64,000 nucleotides of DNA. Origin: Allomeiothermus silvanus DSM 9946. GTDB taxonomy: Bacteria > Deinococcota > Deinococci > Deinococcales > Thermaceae. A program made the position numbers and the translations under genes. Location of the stretch: the NCBI RefSeq assembly GCF_000092125.1, contig NC_014212.1:3000279-3064278 (forward strand). Reading direction: 5' to 3'. A model generated the notes under the pieces. The model was given only the letters and a program-made list of their open reading frames with translations, did no database searches and was not told the origin of the DNA. Positions 50,681 to 59,732 of this stretch are shown piece by piece. Each line of letters opens with the position of its first letter. The first letter of the stretch is position 1.

Positions 50681-51790
50681 TCAGGGTTTTTTGCCCCGCC
50701 GTTTCAGGGCAGCGGAAGTACTGCGCTGCTTTATGCCAGTGGCGGCATCTTTGCGCAAAGAAGCGGGCCGGGTCCTTTCCCCTGGCGTTTTGGTGGAGGA
50801 GGTGGATTTGGAGCCCAGACCTTTGGGCTCGAGCTCTGCCGTCCTCTTGCCCTGATAGGGCCGCCGGCTAGTCCCCCAACGGCCTGATCTTTGGGCGGAG
50901 CGATCCGATTCTCGAGCCCACCTCGCCCAGCGGTCGGTTCCGGCTTGGGGGGTATCGCCGGGGGATTTTGTCCGCACTGTGAAGCCCGCTCGGCCCTGCT
51001 CGGTTCGGCTTGGCGGTTTTATGGCTCGTGACTCCTCTCTCTGCTGGGCGAATTTGGCGGGCTTAGCCTTGGCCCAGCCCTCTTTTTTGCGGGGCTTTAG
51101 GGGTTTTTGTCCCTGCAAGAGCCCGATCTCTTCCGGGGTCAGGTAGCGCCACTCGCCGGGATTGAGCTTCCCCAACTTGATCGGCCCCACCTGCAAGCGC
51201 ACCAGCCGGGTCACCGGGTAGCCCAGCCTCCCCAGCATCCGCCGCACCTCGCGCTTTTTCCCCTCGGCCATGACGATCCGAGCCCCCTCTTGGGTGGGTT
51301 CGGCCTCGAGGGCCTGGGCCAGCCCGTCGTCCAGTGCCACGCCCTCCACCAGCCGTCTGCAATCGGCCTCGGACACCCTGCCGTGCTTGCACCAGGCCCG
51401 GTAGACCTTGCGTACCCCGTAGCGGGGATGGGTAAGCTTTAGGGTCAGGTCGCCGTCATTGGTAAGCAGCAAGAGCCCCTCGGAGTCTTTGTCGAGGCGG
51501 CCCACCGGATGCAGGCCAGGTACGTCGGGCACGAGCTGATAAACGGTACGCTCGGCGTGGGGGTCGCTCTTGGTGGTGGTCACGCCCACCGGTTTATGTA
51601 GGGCAATCACCACTTTTTTCTCTGGAAGGCGCACCCGTTCGCCGTCGAGGCACACCACGTCGCTCTCGGACACGCTCGAGCCGATCCCGGCGATCTGATC
51701 GTTGATGGTGACCCGCCCTTCGCGAATCAGGTCTTCGGCCTTGCGGCGGCTGGCAACCCCAGCCCGGGCGAGAAATTGTTGTAAGCGCAT
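50681..51790 (-). CDS. RluB/RsuA-family pseudouridine synthase with a long basic tail
   Basis: The protein has an N-terminal S4 domain (MRLQQFLARAGVASRRKAED), the catalytic Asp in GRLDKDSEGLLLLTNDG, and GKKREVRRMLGRLGYPV. It isomerises a uridine in rRNA. The core ends near residue 230. The remaining ~140 residues are low-complexity and rich in Lys, Arg, Ser, Thr, Pro and Gly, and probably disordered RNA-binding. Such tails occur in RluB, but this one is long. Confidence 0.87.
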   Translation of the reverse strand: MRLQQFLARAGVASRRKAEDLIREGRVTINDQIAGIGSSVSESDVVCLDGERVRLPEKKVVIALHKPVGVTTTKSDPHAERTVYQLVPDVPGLHPVGRLDKDSEGLLLLTNDGDLTLKLTHPRYGVRKVYRAWCKHGRVSEADCRRLVEGVALDDGLAQALEAEPTQEGARIVMAEGKKREVRRMLGRLGYPVTRLVRLQVGPIKLGKLNPGEWRYLTPEEIGLLQGQKPLKPRKKEGWAKAKPAKFAQQREESRAIKPPSRTEQGRAGFTVRTKSPGDTPQAGTDRWARWARESDRSAQRSGRWGTSRRPYQGKRTAELEPKGLGSKSTSSTKTPGERTRPASLRKDAATGIKQRSTSAALKRRGKKP

Positions 51791-51918
51791 AGTAGCCCAT
51801 TCTACTCGTAGCGAAGGCCCTAAGACGAGGTCTCGGTGCCTTGGGCGCTAACCTGGAAAAACTCCACCACCGCTTGCCCGAGCTAAAATTGGCGGCAAAG
51901 TAGAGATAAGCCTGGCCT

Positions 51919-52728
51919 TCAGAGGGGGGATTTCTTGCTGAATTTGGGGTTACGTTTTTCCTTGAGCGACTCGAGCCCCTCGCGTGCGTCCGGCCCCATA
52001 AAACCCAGGAATTCCAGGGCCAGGCTGGCGTCGAAGGTCGGCCCGGCCAGCCTTAGCCAGTTGTTGAGGGCGTACTTGGTCCAGCGGATTGCGGTCGCGG
52101 AGCCCTGGGTGAGCCTTTGGGCCAGCTCGAGCGCTTTGGCGTAGACCGCTTGGTCATCCACACACAGCGAGACCAGCCCCAGCCGCTCGGCTTCCTCACC
52201 GCTCATGGACTCGTTCAAGAGCAGGTAATACTTCGACTTGTTCAGCCCGATCAAGAGGGGCCAGATGATCGCCGAGTGATCCCCCGCCGCTACCCCCAGC
52301 CGGGTGTGCCCGTCCAGGATACGGGCTTTCTTCCCCGCTACGCTGATATCCGAAAGGAGCGCCACCGCGAGCCCTGCCCCCACCGCCGGGCCTTCGATGG
52401 CCGCCACCACCGGCTTGGAGCAGTTCAGGATGTTGTAGACGAGGTCCCTGGCTTCTTTCCAGACCCGCACCAGGGTCTCGTAATCGCGGATCATCTCCTC
52501 GATCATGGCGAAGTCGCCCCCGGCGCTGAAAACACCGCCCTCGCCCCGCACCAGCACTGCGCTGATCTCCGCCTCGGCATCGATGTCGCGCCATACATAG
52601 GCCAACTCGCGGTGCATCGTGGCATCGGCGGCGTTGAGGCGGCCTGGGTTGGAGAGGACGACCTCCAGCACCCCCTCGGCGGGCTCGGCAAACTTTAGGC
52701 GGGAATAGGCGGATTTCCAGTCGCTCAT
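51919..52728 (-). CDS. Crotonase-superfamily protein (enoyl-CoA hydratase-like)
   Basis: The 269-residue protein has the crotonase oxyanion motifs [16 protein letters not shown] and [19 protein letters not shown]. The usual catalytic Glu region (PGAGGTQRL type) is replaced by [17 protein letters not shown], so hydratase activity is uncertain. The enzyme may be an isomerase or thioesterase variant. ATG 52728 has GAGGA nearby; the frame is open to 52830. It is divergent from truB. Confidence 0.8.
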   Translation of the reverse strand: MSDWKSAYSRLKFAEPAEGVLEVVLSNPGRLNAADATMHRELAYVWRDIDAEAEISAVLVRGEGGVFSAGGDFAMIEEMIRDYETLVRVWKEARDLVYNILNCSKPVVAAIEGPAVGAGLAVALLSDISVAGKKARILDGHTRLGVAAGDHSAIIWPLLIGLNKSKYYLLLNESMSGEEAERLGLVSLCVDDQAVYAKALELAQRLTQGSATAIRWTKYALNNWLRLAGPTFDASLALEFLGFMGPDAREGLESLKEKRNPKFSKKSPL

Positions 52729-52844
52729 AGGGCAATGTCCTCTGCTTGATTCTGCCTCATCTAAAGCCATGGGGGAAGCGGCCGCACGGTGGGATCTGGT
52801 TGGCTTTGCGCTGGCGCGACGGTGTAGCATACAATCCCTCTGAC

Positions 52845-53813
52845 ATGGCCTTATTCGCCGTGGACAAACCGCTCGGCATCACCTCTCACGACGTGGTGGA
52901 CGCTGCCCGCAGGCGCCTTGGAACCCGCCGGGTGGGGCACACCGGAACCCTCGACCCACTGGCGACGGGGGTGCTAATCCTGGCGAGCAACAGTTCGACC
53001 AAGCTGGTTCCTTTTCTCTCCGCTGAAGATAAGGAGTACCTGGCCTGGGTCTCGTTTGGTGCGACCACTGAAACCCTTGACGCCGAAGGCCCGGTTACGG
53101 CGGAGGCCCCGGTGCGGTTCAGCAAAAAAGACCTCGAGACCACCCTCCCACACTTCCTTAGCCTCACCGAGCAGGTACCCCCCGCGTATTCGGCGGTCAA
53201 GATAGGAGGGGTCAAGGCGTACGAAGCCGCCCGAAAGGGAGAGAGCCTGGAACTCACCCCCAGGCCGGTCAAGTACCTCGAAGTTACCCTCCTGGCCTTC
53301 GAACCTGCCCCCAAAACCTACCGCATCGGCCCCTCACCGAACGGTTGGGAGATCACCCCAGTGAAAGGCCGACAGGCCCCCGGCGATGCCGGTACTCAGC
53401 GGGGCCGCCTGGTCCAGCTTCCCAGGGCACTCGGGACGTACCCCACCGCGGTGATTCGTTTGGTGGTGGGTAGCGGAACCTACGTGCGGGCTTTCGCCCG
53501 TGATCTGGGAGAACTTCTGGGTACGAAGGCCTTCTTATCAGGGTTGGTACGAACCCGGGTGGGCCGGGTGGGGCTTGAGCGCTGCGTGCCCCTGGAGAAA
53601 ATTGACCCGGAGCACCCCCTAGAGGAGACCCAGGCCCTCTCCTTCCCGCTGGTACAACTCTCTCATGCCGAGGTCAAGCGGGTGCTCGAGGGTGTTCCGC
53701 TCCCAATCCCGGCCCAAGGGTACGTGGCCCTAGTAGATAACCGCCGTCAGCTCATCGCCATCGCCGAGGGGGATGGCTTCAAGCTCAAGATCAAGCGGGT
53801 ATTCAAGAAGTAG
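52845..53813 (+). CDS. truB: tRNA pseudouridine-55 synthase with a 13-residue in-frame insertion
   Basis: The 322-residue protein has [13 protein letters not shown], the catalytic Asp in [52 protein letters not shown], and a C-terminal PUA-like domain. It modifies U55 of tRNAs. The insertion [13 protein letters not shown] (53361-53399) sits between NGWEITP and RGRLVQLP, in a loop of the catalytic domain. The gene is otherwise intact, so a functional enzyme that tolerates the element is expected. ATG 52845 lies 9 bases after TACAAT, with TTGCGC 18 bp further upstream. Confidence 0.92.
   Translation: MALFAVDKPLGITSHDVVDAARRRLGTRRVGHTGTLDPLATGVLILASNSSTKLVPFLSAEDKEYLAWVSFGATTETLDAEGPVTAEAPVRFSKKDLETTLPHFLSLTEQVPPAYSAVKIGGVKAYEAARKGESLELTPRPVKYLEVTLLAFEPAPKTYRIGPSPNGWEITPVKGRQAPGDAGTQRGRLVQLPRALGTYPTAVIRLVVGSGTYVRAFARDLGELLGTKAFLSGLVRTRVGRVGLERCVPLEKIDPEHPLEETQALSFPLVQLSHAEVKRVLEGVPLPIPAQGYVALVDNRRQLIAIAEGDGFKLKIKRVFKK
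53360..53398 (+). repeat. 39-bp double-hairpin element, copy 5 (in truB)
   Basis: AGTGAAAGGCCGACAGGCCC continues to GCCGGTACTCA. The stems are GGCC-GACA-GGCC and CCGGC-GAT-GCCGG. It adds exactly 13 codons to truB. Confidence 0.9.
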
Positions 53814-53979
53814 CTACGAGCAGGGTGGTTTAACAAGTGTCATAAGAAATCCTTGTGATGTGTTCTGCTATTTGGGGCCCCACCCGCGGCGTAGTTTCGC
53901 GGCGAAAGCCGGGTAGCGAGTCCAGGGGAGCAGGCGTAGCAGAGGGGCTTTGGCTTGCCCTAAAGCGGAACGCTACCCC

Positions 53980-54220
53980 TGAGTACCGGCGCCAGCCGGG
54001 GGCCGATGGCCCTTCACTTGAGTACCGGCGCCAGCCGGGGGCCGATGGCCCTTCACTTGAGTACCGGCGCCAGCCGGGGGCCGATGGCCCTTCACTTGAG
54101 TACCGGCGCCAGCCCAGGTTACCGGCAAGCACTAGGCCCGCTTGAGTACCGGCCATCGCCGGGTCGCTATGCGACTTCACTTGAGTACCGGCCATCGCCG
54201 GGTCGCTATGCGACTTCACT
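53980..54220 (-). repeat. Array of 39-bp double-hairpin elements (five complete, one partial)
   Basis: The complete units are 53980-54018, 54019-54057, 54058-54096, 54143-54181 and 54182-54220. A partial unit starts at 54097 and diverges after about 18 bases. The first three are identical (stem GGGCC-ATC-GGCCC on the minus strand). The last two are identical to each other but carry another first stem (TCGC-ATA-GCGA), like the copies in deoC. Unit ends abut without spacers, so this is not a CRISPR array. The surrounding gap (53814-54273) has no other supported gene. Confidence 0.92.
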
Positions 54221-54273
54221 AGGGCCGGGCTTTGCCTGTGCGAGCCGGTATGGCCACTCGGGCGGGGTTAATA

Positions 54274-54750
54274 TCACTGTGCATCGTCCATCGCTCGCAG
54301 CTCGAAGGTCTCCTTGATGATCGGCGTGGATAACACTACCGAGGTGCGGGTGCTGCCGAAGACCATCATCTGCTGAATGAGTTCTTGCAGGTGGGCGATA
54401 GAGCGGGCTACCACCCGGGCTACGAAGGAGGATTCTCCGGTCACGAAGTAGCACTCGCGCACCTCGAGCTTCCCTCGGGCGAACTCCACCACTTGGTTGT
54501 AGCGGGTGGGTGGGGCCGCTACCTCGATGAGGGCGGTAATCTCATACCCCAGCCGGGCCAAGTCCAGGCGAAGGCCGTAGCCGGTGATGATCCCCCGATC
54601 CTCGAGCCGCCGCACCCGCTCGGTGACGGCCGGGGTGGAAAGCCCTACCCGGCGGCCCAGTTCGCTGTAGGAGAGCCGGGCGTCTTGTTGCAGTTCATGC
54701 AAGATGGCCAGATTGATAGGGTCGAGTAGCCGCTGAGATTCGGAAGCCAT
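54274..54750 (-). CDS. Lrp/AsnC-family regulator
   Basis: The 158-residue protein has an N-terminal helix-turn-helix (LSYSELGRRVGLSTPAVTER) and a C-terminal RAM ligand-binding domain (ITALIEVAAPPTRYNQVVEF, ECYFVTGESSFVARVVA). It is divergent from alanine dehydrogenase, which this family commonly activates in response to an amino acid. The 108-bp region between them contains TTAAGCTTAA and related TTA-rich half-sites (54758-54812), candidates for its operator. Confidence 0.9.
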   Translation of the reverse strand: MASESQRLLDPINLAILHELQQDARLSYSELGRRVGLSTPAVTERVRRLEDRGIITGYGLRLDLARLGYEITALIEVAAPPTRYNQVVEFARGKLEVRECYFVTGESSFVARVVARSIAHLQELIQQMMVFGSTRTSVVLSTPIIKETFELRAMDDAQ

Positions 54751-54858
54751 ATCTAAGATTAAGCTTAACGAGCTGTAACCGATTCTCTAGCTTAGCCTTA
54801 ACTTCGGCATTCCTTTGCCCCCTTAGACGCCCTACACTTTCGGGAAAAGAGGTGAAAT

Positions 54859-55965
54859 ATGGTTATCGGAGTACCCAAGGAGATCAAGACGCTGGAGAAC
54901 CGCGTAGCCCTGACGCCGGGTGGGGTCACCAGCCTGGTGCGACGCGGCCATACGGTGCGGGTGCAGCAAAATGCCGGGGTTGGTTCGGGGATCTCGGACA
55001 GCGAATACCTAGCCGCTGGGGCCGAGATTGTCACCGCCGAGGAGGCCTGGGCCGCTGATTTGGTGGTCAAGGTCAAGGAGCCCATCGCCGAGGAGTACAA
55101 GTACCTGCGCGAGGGTCTGCTCCTTTTCACCTATTTGCACCTAGCTGCCGATGAAGCGCTCACCCAGGCCCTCTTGGCGGGCGGAACCATTGCCATCGCC
55201 TACGAGACGGTACAACTCGAGGACGGATCGCTTCCGCTGCTGGTGCCGATGAGCGAGGTCGCAGGGCGGATGGCTCCCCAGGTGGGGGCGGCGGCTTTAG
55301 AGAAGCCCCACGGCGGGCGGGGGGTGCTGCTGGGGGGGGTTCCCGGGGTGGCCCCGGCCAGCGTGGTCATCCTCGGCGGGGGCGTGGTGGGCACCAACGC
55401 CGCCAAGATAGCCCTGGGCATGGGCGCTCAGGTGACCATCCTGGAGCTTTCCAAAGCCCGCTTGCAATACCTTGACGACATCTTTGGCGGGCGGGTGATC
55501 ACCCTGGCTTCCACTGAGGCCAACATCGCGGCCTCGATCCGTCACGCTGACCTTCTGATCGGTGGGGTGTTGATCCCCGGCGCAAAGGCTCCCAAACTGG
55601 TCACCCGCGACATGCTAAGGAGCATGAAAGAAGGGGCGGTGATCGTGGACGTGGCGGTGGACCAAGGAGGCTGCGTAGAGACCATCCACCCCACCACCCA
55701 CGCCAACCCCACCTACGTAGTGGACGGGGTGGTCCACTACGGGGTGGCCAACATGCCGGGCGCTGTTCCTCGCACCAGCACCTTCGCCCTCACCAACCAA
55801 ACCCTGCCCTATCTGATCCGGCTGGCCGAAAAGGGCCTGGACGCCCTACGCGAAGACCCAGCCTTGAGGAAAGGGCTTAATACCTTCGCCGGGAAGTGCA
55901 CCTATAAAGGGGTGGCCGAAGCCTTCGGCCTACCCTACACCCCCGCGGAATCCGTGCTGGGTTGA
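54859..55965 (+). CDS. ald: Alanine dehydrogenase
   Basis: The 368-residue enzyme has [20 protein letters not shown], the substrate residues in [12 protein letters not shown] and YLHLAAD, the NAD-binding fold [20 protein letters not shown], and the catalytic Asp in VDVAVDQGG. It interconverts alanine with pyruvate and ammonia. AGAGGTG precedes the ATG. Divergent Lrp control is likely. Confidence 0.95.
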   Translation: MVIGVPKEIKTLENRVALTPGGVTSLVRRGHTVRVQQNAGVGSGISDSEYLAAGAEIVTAEEAWAADLVVKVKEPIAEEYKYLREGLLLFTYLHLAADEALTQALLAGGTIAIAYETVQLEDGSLPLLVPMSEVAGRMAPQVGAAALEKPHGGRGVLLGGVPGVAPASVVILGGGVVGTNAAKIALGMGAQVTILELSKARLQYLDDIFGGRVITLASTEANIAASIRHADLLIGGVLIPGAKAPKLVTRDMLRSMKEGAVIVDVAVDQGGCVETIHPTTHANPTYVVDGVVHYGVANMPGAVPRTSTFALTNQTLPYLIRLAEKGLDALREDPALRKGLNTFAGKCTYKGVAEAFGLPYTPAESVLG

Positions 55966-56027
55966 AGCGCGGGAGATTTGGGTTATTTGGGCGGGGTGGG
56001 GCACGGCGAGGTCTTAGCATCAGAGAT

Positions 56028-56747
56028 GTGAGCTTTTGGTATAGCGCTATAGCAGACCTCGCTTATTGTGTTCAACCCAGAGCCCTGCTGGTGGCTGTGG
56101 GCCTGGTATGCTCGGCTTCTGCCTGGGCAGAGGCTGTGCCTTGGCCAGCTGGGGAGAAGCTCACCTACCGGGCCACTTGGCAGGGCATGGTGGCGGGACA
56201 GCTTCAGCTCGAAGCCCAGCCGCTCGAGCAGGGCTGGAGCTTTAAAGGCCGCATGAACCCGCAAGGGGTGGGCGTGCTGCTGGGGTATAGCCTCGAGCTG
56301 GACAGCCAAGTGGGGGCTGACCTTTTCATTACCCGTTACCGCAAACTCCTCACCGAACCCTTCAAGGGCCAGACCCGGCTCGAGGTGGCGCTGCGGGATA
56401 ACGGGCTCGAGGCCACCCTCACCTACCCGGGCGGAGCCAAGGGGGGCTGGCGTAGCGCCACCCGGGAGGCCTTGGACGACCTCTCGGTCATCTACTACAT
56501 CCGGGTCCACCCCGGGGCCCAGAGCGTTCGGCTGGTGCAGTTCCCCCGCGTCATCGAGGGCCGCCTGGAGAACCTGGGCAAGAACCGGGAGGGGTTATTG
56601 GGCTACCGCTTCGTCCAAGCAGACACCGTGGTGGAGGTATGGTACGCCGACGACCCCCAGCGAACCCCGGTGCGGATCGTCTACGGGCGCGACCTGGGCC
56701 GGGTCGAGGCCAGCTTGGTCGCGACCTCTCAGAGCGGTTCCCACTAA
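56028..56747 (+). CDS. Exported DUF3108 protein
   Basis: The protein of ~239 residues has a signal peptide (ALLVAVGLVCSASAWAEA) and a DUF3108 domain: AGEKLTYRATWQGMVAGQLQ, DDLSVIYYIR, and VVEVWYADDPQRTPVRI. It should be a periplasmic or outer-membrane-associated beta-rich protein of unknown function. GTG 56028 is my choice; the frame is open upstream to 55962, overlapping ald. Confidence 0.75.
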   Translation: MSFWYSAIADLAYCVQPRALLVAVGLVCSASAWAEAVPWPAGEKLTYRATWQGMVAGQLQLEAQPLEQGWSFKGRMNPQGVGVLLGYSLELDSQVGADLFITRYRKLLTEPFKGQTRLEVALRDNGLEATLTYPGGAKGGWRSATREALDDLSVIYYIRVHPGAQSVRLVQFPRVIEGRLENLGKNREGLLGYRFVQADTVVEVWYADDPQRTPVRIVYGRDLGRVEASLVATSQSGSH

Positions 56748-56781
56748 TACTCGGTACAGCGGGGTTTGCTGGGCCGAGTAC

Positions 56782-56808
56782 ATTACGCCTCACCGTGGGA
56801 GGCGTAAT
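56782..56808. terminator. Perfect 10-bp inverted repeat after the DUF3108 gene
   Basis: ATTACGCCTC pairs exactly with GAGGCGTAAT around 7 bases, with another weaker pair (TACTCGG and CCGAGTA) just before it. There is no T run. It may be a terminator or a binding site. The rest of the 56748-57066 gap shows no gene; a promoter for the hydrolase gene should be there but is not obvious. Confidence 0.5.
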
Positions 56809-57066
56809 GGTGGGAAACGCGATCAGCCGGTCAAAAGCTCTAACCGATAGGCCCTATGTCCGTTGACCCCGTGGGTGGGAATGGCGAACTAGCGGCGCCA
56901 TAAGCCTGGGATTGCTTGGGTCACTGCGGGTCGTCTCGTGGATTCGGTTCCCTGGCACACCCTAAGGCCGATTATCCACTACAATTAACCCCAATCGTTC
57001 AACCTTGCCCGCTTTTGAACCGAAGGTAGGGACTCATCGGAGGGTGGCTGAGTAGCAGGTAGCCGT

Positions 57067-57795
57067 ATGACAGCAAGGGTCGTAGTGGCGATTGTGGGGT
57101 TTCTCTGGGTGGCCTGGGCCTTGCCTACCAACCGGTCGCCGCAAAGCGTGGCCTTCCAGGCCGTAGACCGAGTTCAGGTCTACGGCACCTACTACCCTAC
57201 CGGGGACCGCACCCGCCCGGTGGTGCTCCTCTTCCACCAGTCCGAGTCCAACCGCGGCGAGTATGCCCAGATCGCCCCCCGGCTGGTGGAGTTGGGGTTC
57301 AACGCCTTGGCCATTGACCAGCGGGTGGGCGGTTCGATGTGGGGGATGCGCAACCAGACCTATGAGCGGCTACGCCGGATCGCCGGTTATGAGGAAACCC
57401 TGCGCGACCTCGAGGCGGCGCTGAATTGGGTCACCCAGAGCGGGCATACCGGAGCGGTGCTGGTCTGGGGGAGTAGCTACTCCTCGGCGTTGGTGTTCTT
57501 GCTGGTGGCCCAGCATCCAAAAATCGCCGGAATCTTGTCCTTTTCGCCTTGGGAATACCTATGGGGCGAAGATACCGTGCGCCAGGCCGCGGCTAAGGTG
57601 CAGGTTCCGGTTTTTATCACCTCGGCCAAGGATGAGGCCGAGCAGGCCCGGGTGATCTTCCAGGCGGTGGCGAGCCCCAACAAGATCCAGTTTGTTCCCC
57701 GCCACGACGGCAGACACGGCTCGCCAGCCCTGGACGGCGAAGACCGCGAGGAGTATTGGCAGGCTGTGCGGGCTTTCCTGACCCAGTTCAACTGA
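57067..57795 (+). CDS. Exported alpha/beta hydrolase, dienelactone-hydrolase-like
   Basis: The 242-residue protein has an N-terminal signal sequence (VVVAIVGFLWVAWALP), a nucleophile elbow WGSSYSSALVF, and the usual fold elements VVLLFHQSESNRGEYAQIAP and PVFITSAKDEAEQA, with His in FVPRHDGRHGSPAL. The nucleophile is Ser in GxSxS. The substrate is unknown. A partial hairpin (57800-57840), similar to the one at 2990-3026, follows. Confidence 0.8.
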   Translation: MTARVVVAIVGFLWVAWALPTNRSPQSVAFQAVDRVQVYGTYYPTGDRTRPVVLLFHQSESNRGEYAQIAPRLVELGFNALAIDQRVGGSMWGMRNQTYERLRRIAGYEETLRDLEAALNWVTQSGHTGAVLVWGSSYSSALVFLLVAQHPKIAGILSFSPWEYLWGEDTVRQAAAKVQVPVFITSAKDEAEQARVIFQAVASPNKIQFVPRHDGRHGSPALDGEDREEYWQAVRAFLTQFN

Positions 57796-57882
57796 AAGCG
57801 GTTCCCCCAAACACCCGCCGGGATCGTTGAGGGTTTGTGGGAGGTGGATCTATGCGTTCCTGGCGATACGCACACAACATCA

Positions 57883-58992
57883 CTAGCCCTCCCTGTAAAA
57901 CCGGCTTTTCTGGTAGTAGTCCACGTACAAAATCTTGAAGAAGGCCAACATCGGCGTGCTGAACAAAACCCCGATAAAACCGAACAGCGAGCTGGCGATG
58001 AGGATGCCGATAATGCCCGTCACCGGGTGGATGCTGACCGCCCGACGCATCACGAAAGGGCCGTAGACGTTGCCCTCGAGCTGGTTGGTCAGGTACAGCA
58101 CGCCCACGGTCAAGGCCAGTTTGAGCCAGCCCAAAGGCAACGCCAGCAAAATAGCCGGAATCGCCGAGATGATAACTCCCACAAAGGGGATGAAGTTGAA
58201 GATAAAGGTCAAGAAGCCCAAGCTAGCGGCCTGGGGCACACCCACGATAGAAAGGCCCACCGCGACGATGGTTCCCGAGATGGTCGCGACCAAAACCTGA
58301 CCCCGCACAAAACTTCCAAAAGCCCGATCGGCTTTCTGCGAGACCTCGAGCGCCATAGGCTGGTACGGTTCGGGGATGGCCTTGAGCAGGGTGTGGGCGA
58401 TCTTGGGAAGGTCATAGAGCAAGTAGATCGAGATGGTAAGGGCGGTGAGGAGTTGAAAAATCCCACCCACTAGGTTGCTGAAGAAACCGATCAGGTTACC
58501 CCCTTGGGCCAGCAAAGCCTGGAGCAGTCGCAGCAAGGACTGGGTGAACCCCTGGAGCAAGGTCTGGATGCTGCTGCTAGCCTGGGCCAAAGCGTCGCGC
58601 ACCGGCTGGGGCAGTTCGATCTGCCCGAAGCGCCCCGGCAGGGCTTGTGCCCAGTCCAAAAGCGGAGCCAAGAGGTTAGGGAGCCCGGTGAGAAAGCCCG
58701 CCAGCTGACCGGCCATGTTCGCCAAGAGCACCGAGGCCAACGCCACGAAGAGCAAAAATCCCACGAACACCACCACCACCCCCAGCGCCCGGCTCAACCG
58801 GCGCCGCTCAAACCAACGCACGATGGGGCTGGTGATATACGAAAAAACCACCGCGATCAAAACGGTGACGATGGCCGATCTCGCCATGGCCAACGCCCAG
58901 TTCAGGTAGTAAAGCACCAGGACGATCAGCAGGGTATAGACCGCCACCCGAACCCAGAGATATTGCCACGCCTGACGAAAGGTTTCGCGCAT
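57883..58992 (-). CDS. AI-2E-family membrane transporter
   Basis: The 369-residue polytopic protein has paired N-terminal helices, a long amphipathic middle, and the characteristic C-terminal part (GVPQAASLGFLTFIFNFIPF, VYGPFVMRRAVSIHPVTGII). The family (TqsA/YdiK-like, UPF0118) includes AI-2 exporters and Na+/H+ antiporters; the substrate here cannot be decided. Confidence 0.87.
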   Translation of the reverse strand: MRETFRQAWQYLWVRVAVYTLLIVLVLYYLNWALAMARSAIVTVLIAVVFSYITSPIVRWFERRRLSRALGVVVVFVGFLLFVALASVLLANMAGQLAGFLTGLPNLLAPLLDWAQALPGRFGQIELPQPVRDALAQASSSIQTLLQGFTQSLLRLLQALLAQGGNLIGFFSNLVGGIFQLLTALTISIYLLYDLPKIAHTLLKAIPEPYQPMALEVSQKADRAFGSFVRGQVLVATISGTIVAVGLSIVGVPQAASLGFLTFIFNFIPFVGVIISAIPAILLALPLGWLKLALTVGVLYLTNQLEGNVYGPFVMRRAVSIHPVTGIIGILIASSLFGFIGVLFSTPMLAFFKILYVDYYQKSRFYREG

Positions 58993-59018
58993 GGCTAATA
59001 CGTTACCTTATATTTTCT

Positions 59019-59732
59019 TCAGATCTGCCCGGCTTTCTTTGCCAGGATCCTGGCCTGGGCGATCAACTCGGCGTTGCCGCTGGCCAACCGGCCATCGGGG
59101 AGGGCGAGGGTATCCTCGAGCCCCATCCGCACGTCGTAGCCTCGCTGCAGAGAAAGTTCCAGCAGCGGCCAGGCGGTAGCGTCTACCCCGTGGAGCAAGC
59201 GGGGGACTTTCAGGAGGGCTTTGTCCAGCAAAACCTCGATGGCCTCGGCCTCCCTCAGGGCTTCGGCTAGGTCTTGGGTTTCGATCTCGATGAGGGGGCG
59301 CAGGCAGCGCTCGAGCAGCCGGTAAGTATCGCGGACGTTTGCCAGCCCCGCCTCGACCCCGATGCCCCGGCTGAACAGTAGCTCGCACAGTTCCTCCGCG
59401 CCGGGTTCGGAGAAGTTAACCGAGCAGTAGTCGGGCAGTAGGTGCCATTCGCGGATCTGGGCGTAGCGTCGGGCTTCGTCAGGGACGATCCAGAAGCCGG
59501 TGGAAAGCCCGACCACAATCCCGGGACAAACCGCCCGAACGGCCTCCAGCACCTCAGCGCAAACTGAAGCCTGCAAAGTCTCCTTCCCAGCAGCCCCGCG
59601 GGGATGCAGGTGGAGGGCATTGACTCCGGCTTCCACCGAACGCCAGCCCTCAGCGGCGATCTGCTGAGGGGTGACGGGGACGGTGGGGTGGGCTCGAGCC
59701 CCGTTCAGACAAGCCTGAAGGGTCAGGCTCAT
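59019..59732 (-). CDS. BKACE-family (beta-keto acid cleavage) enzyme
   Basis: The 237-residue TIM-barrel protein has the metal motif ALHLHPRG and a C-terminal VRMGLEDTLALPDGRLASGN typical of BKACE (DUF849). Family members condense a beta-keto acid with acetyl-CoA. It is shorter than the usual 270-310 residues. It overlaps the LytM-like gene by 4 bp. The substrate is unknown. Confidence 0.82.
   Translation of the reverse strand: MSLTLQACLNGARAHPTVPVTPQQIAAEGWRSVEAGVNALHLHPRGAAGKETLQASVCAEVLEAVRAVCPGIVVGLSTGFWIVPDEARRYAQIREWHLLPDYCSVNFSEPGAEELCELLFSRGIGVEAGLANVRDTYRLLERCLRPLIEIETQDLAEALREAEAIEVLLDKALLKVPRLLHGVDATAWPLLELSLQRGYDVRMGLEDTLALPDGRLASGNAELIAQARILAKKAGQI

Noticed and set aside
53830-54219. 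129-codon minus-strand ORF over the repeat array
   Set aside because: Its repetitive protein (EGPSAPGWRRYSS units) simply reflects the open frames of the 39-bp repeats; there is no start signal or conserved part.
53980-54220. CRISPR array
   Set aside because: The 39-bp units abut each other with no unique spacers, contain paired stems at fixed places, and similar single units occur inside genes. No cas genes are present.
56748-57066. tRNA or other RNA gene in the gap
   Set aside because: I found hairpins but no cloverleaf, T-loop sequence or conserved anticodon arm. No tRNA or rRNA gene was seen anywhere in the window.
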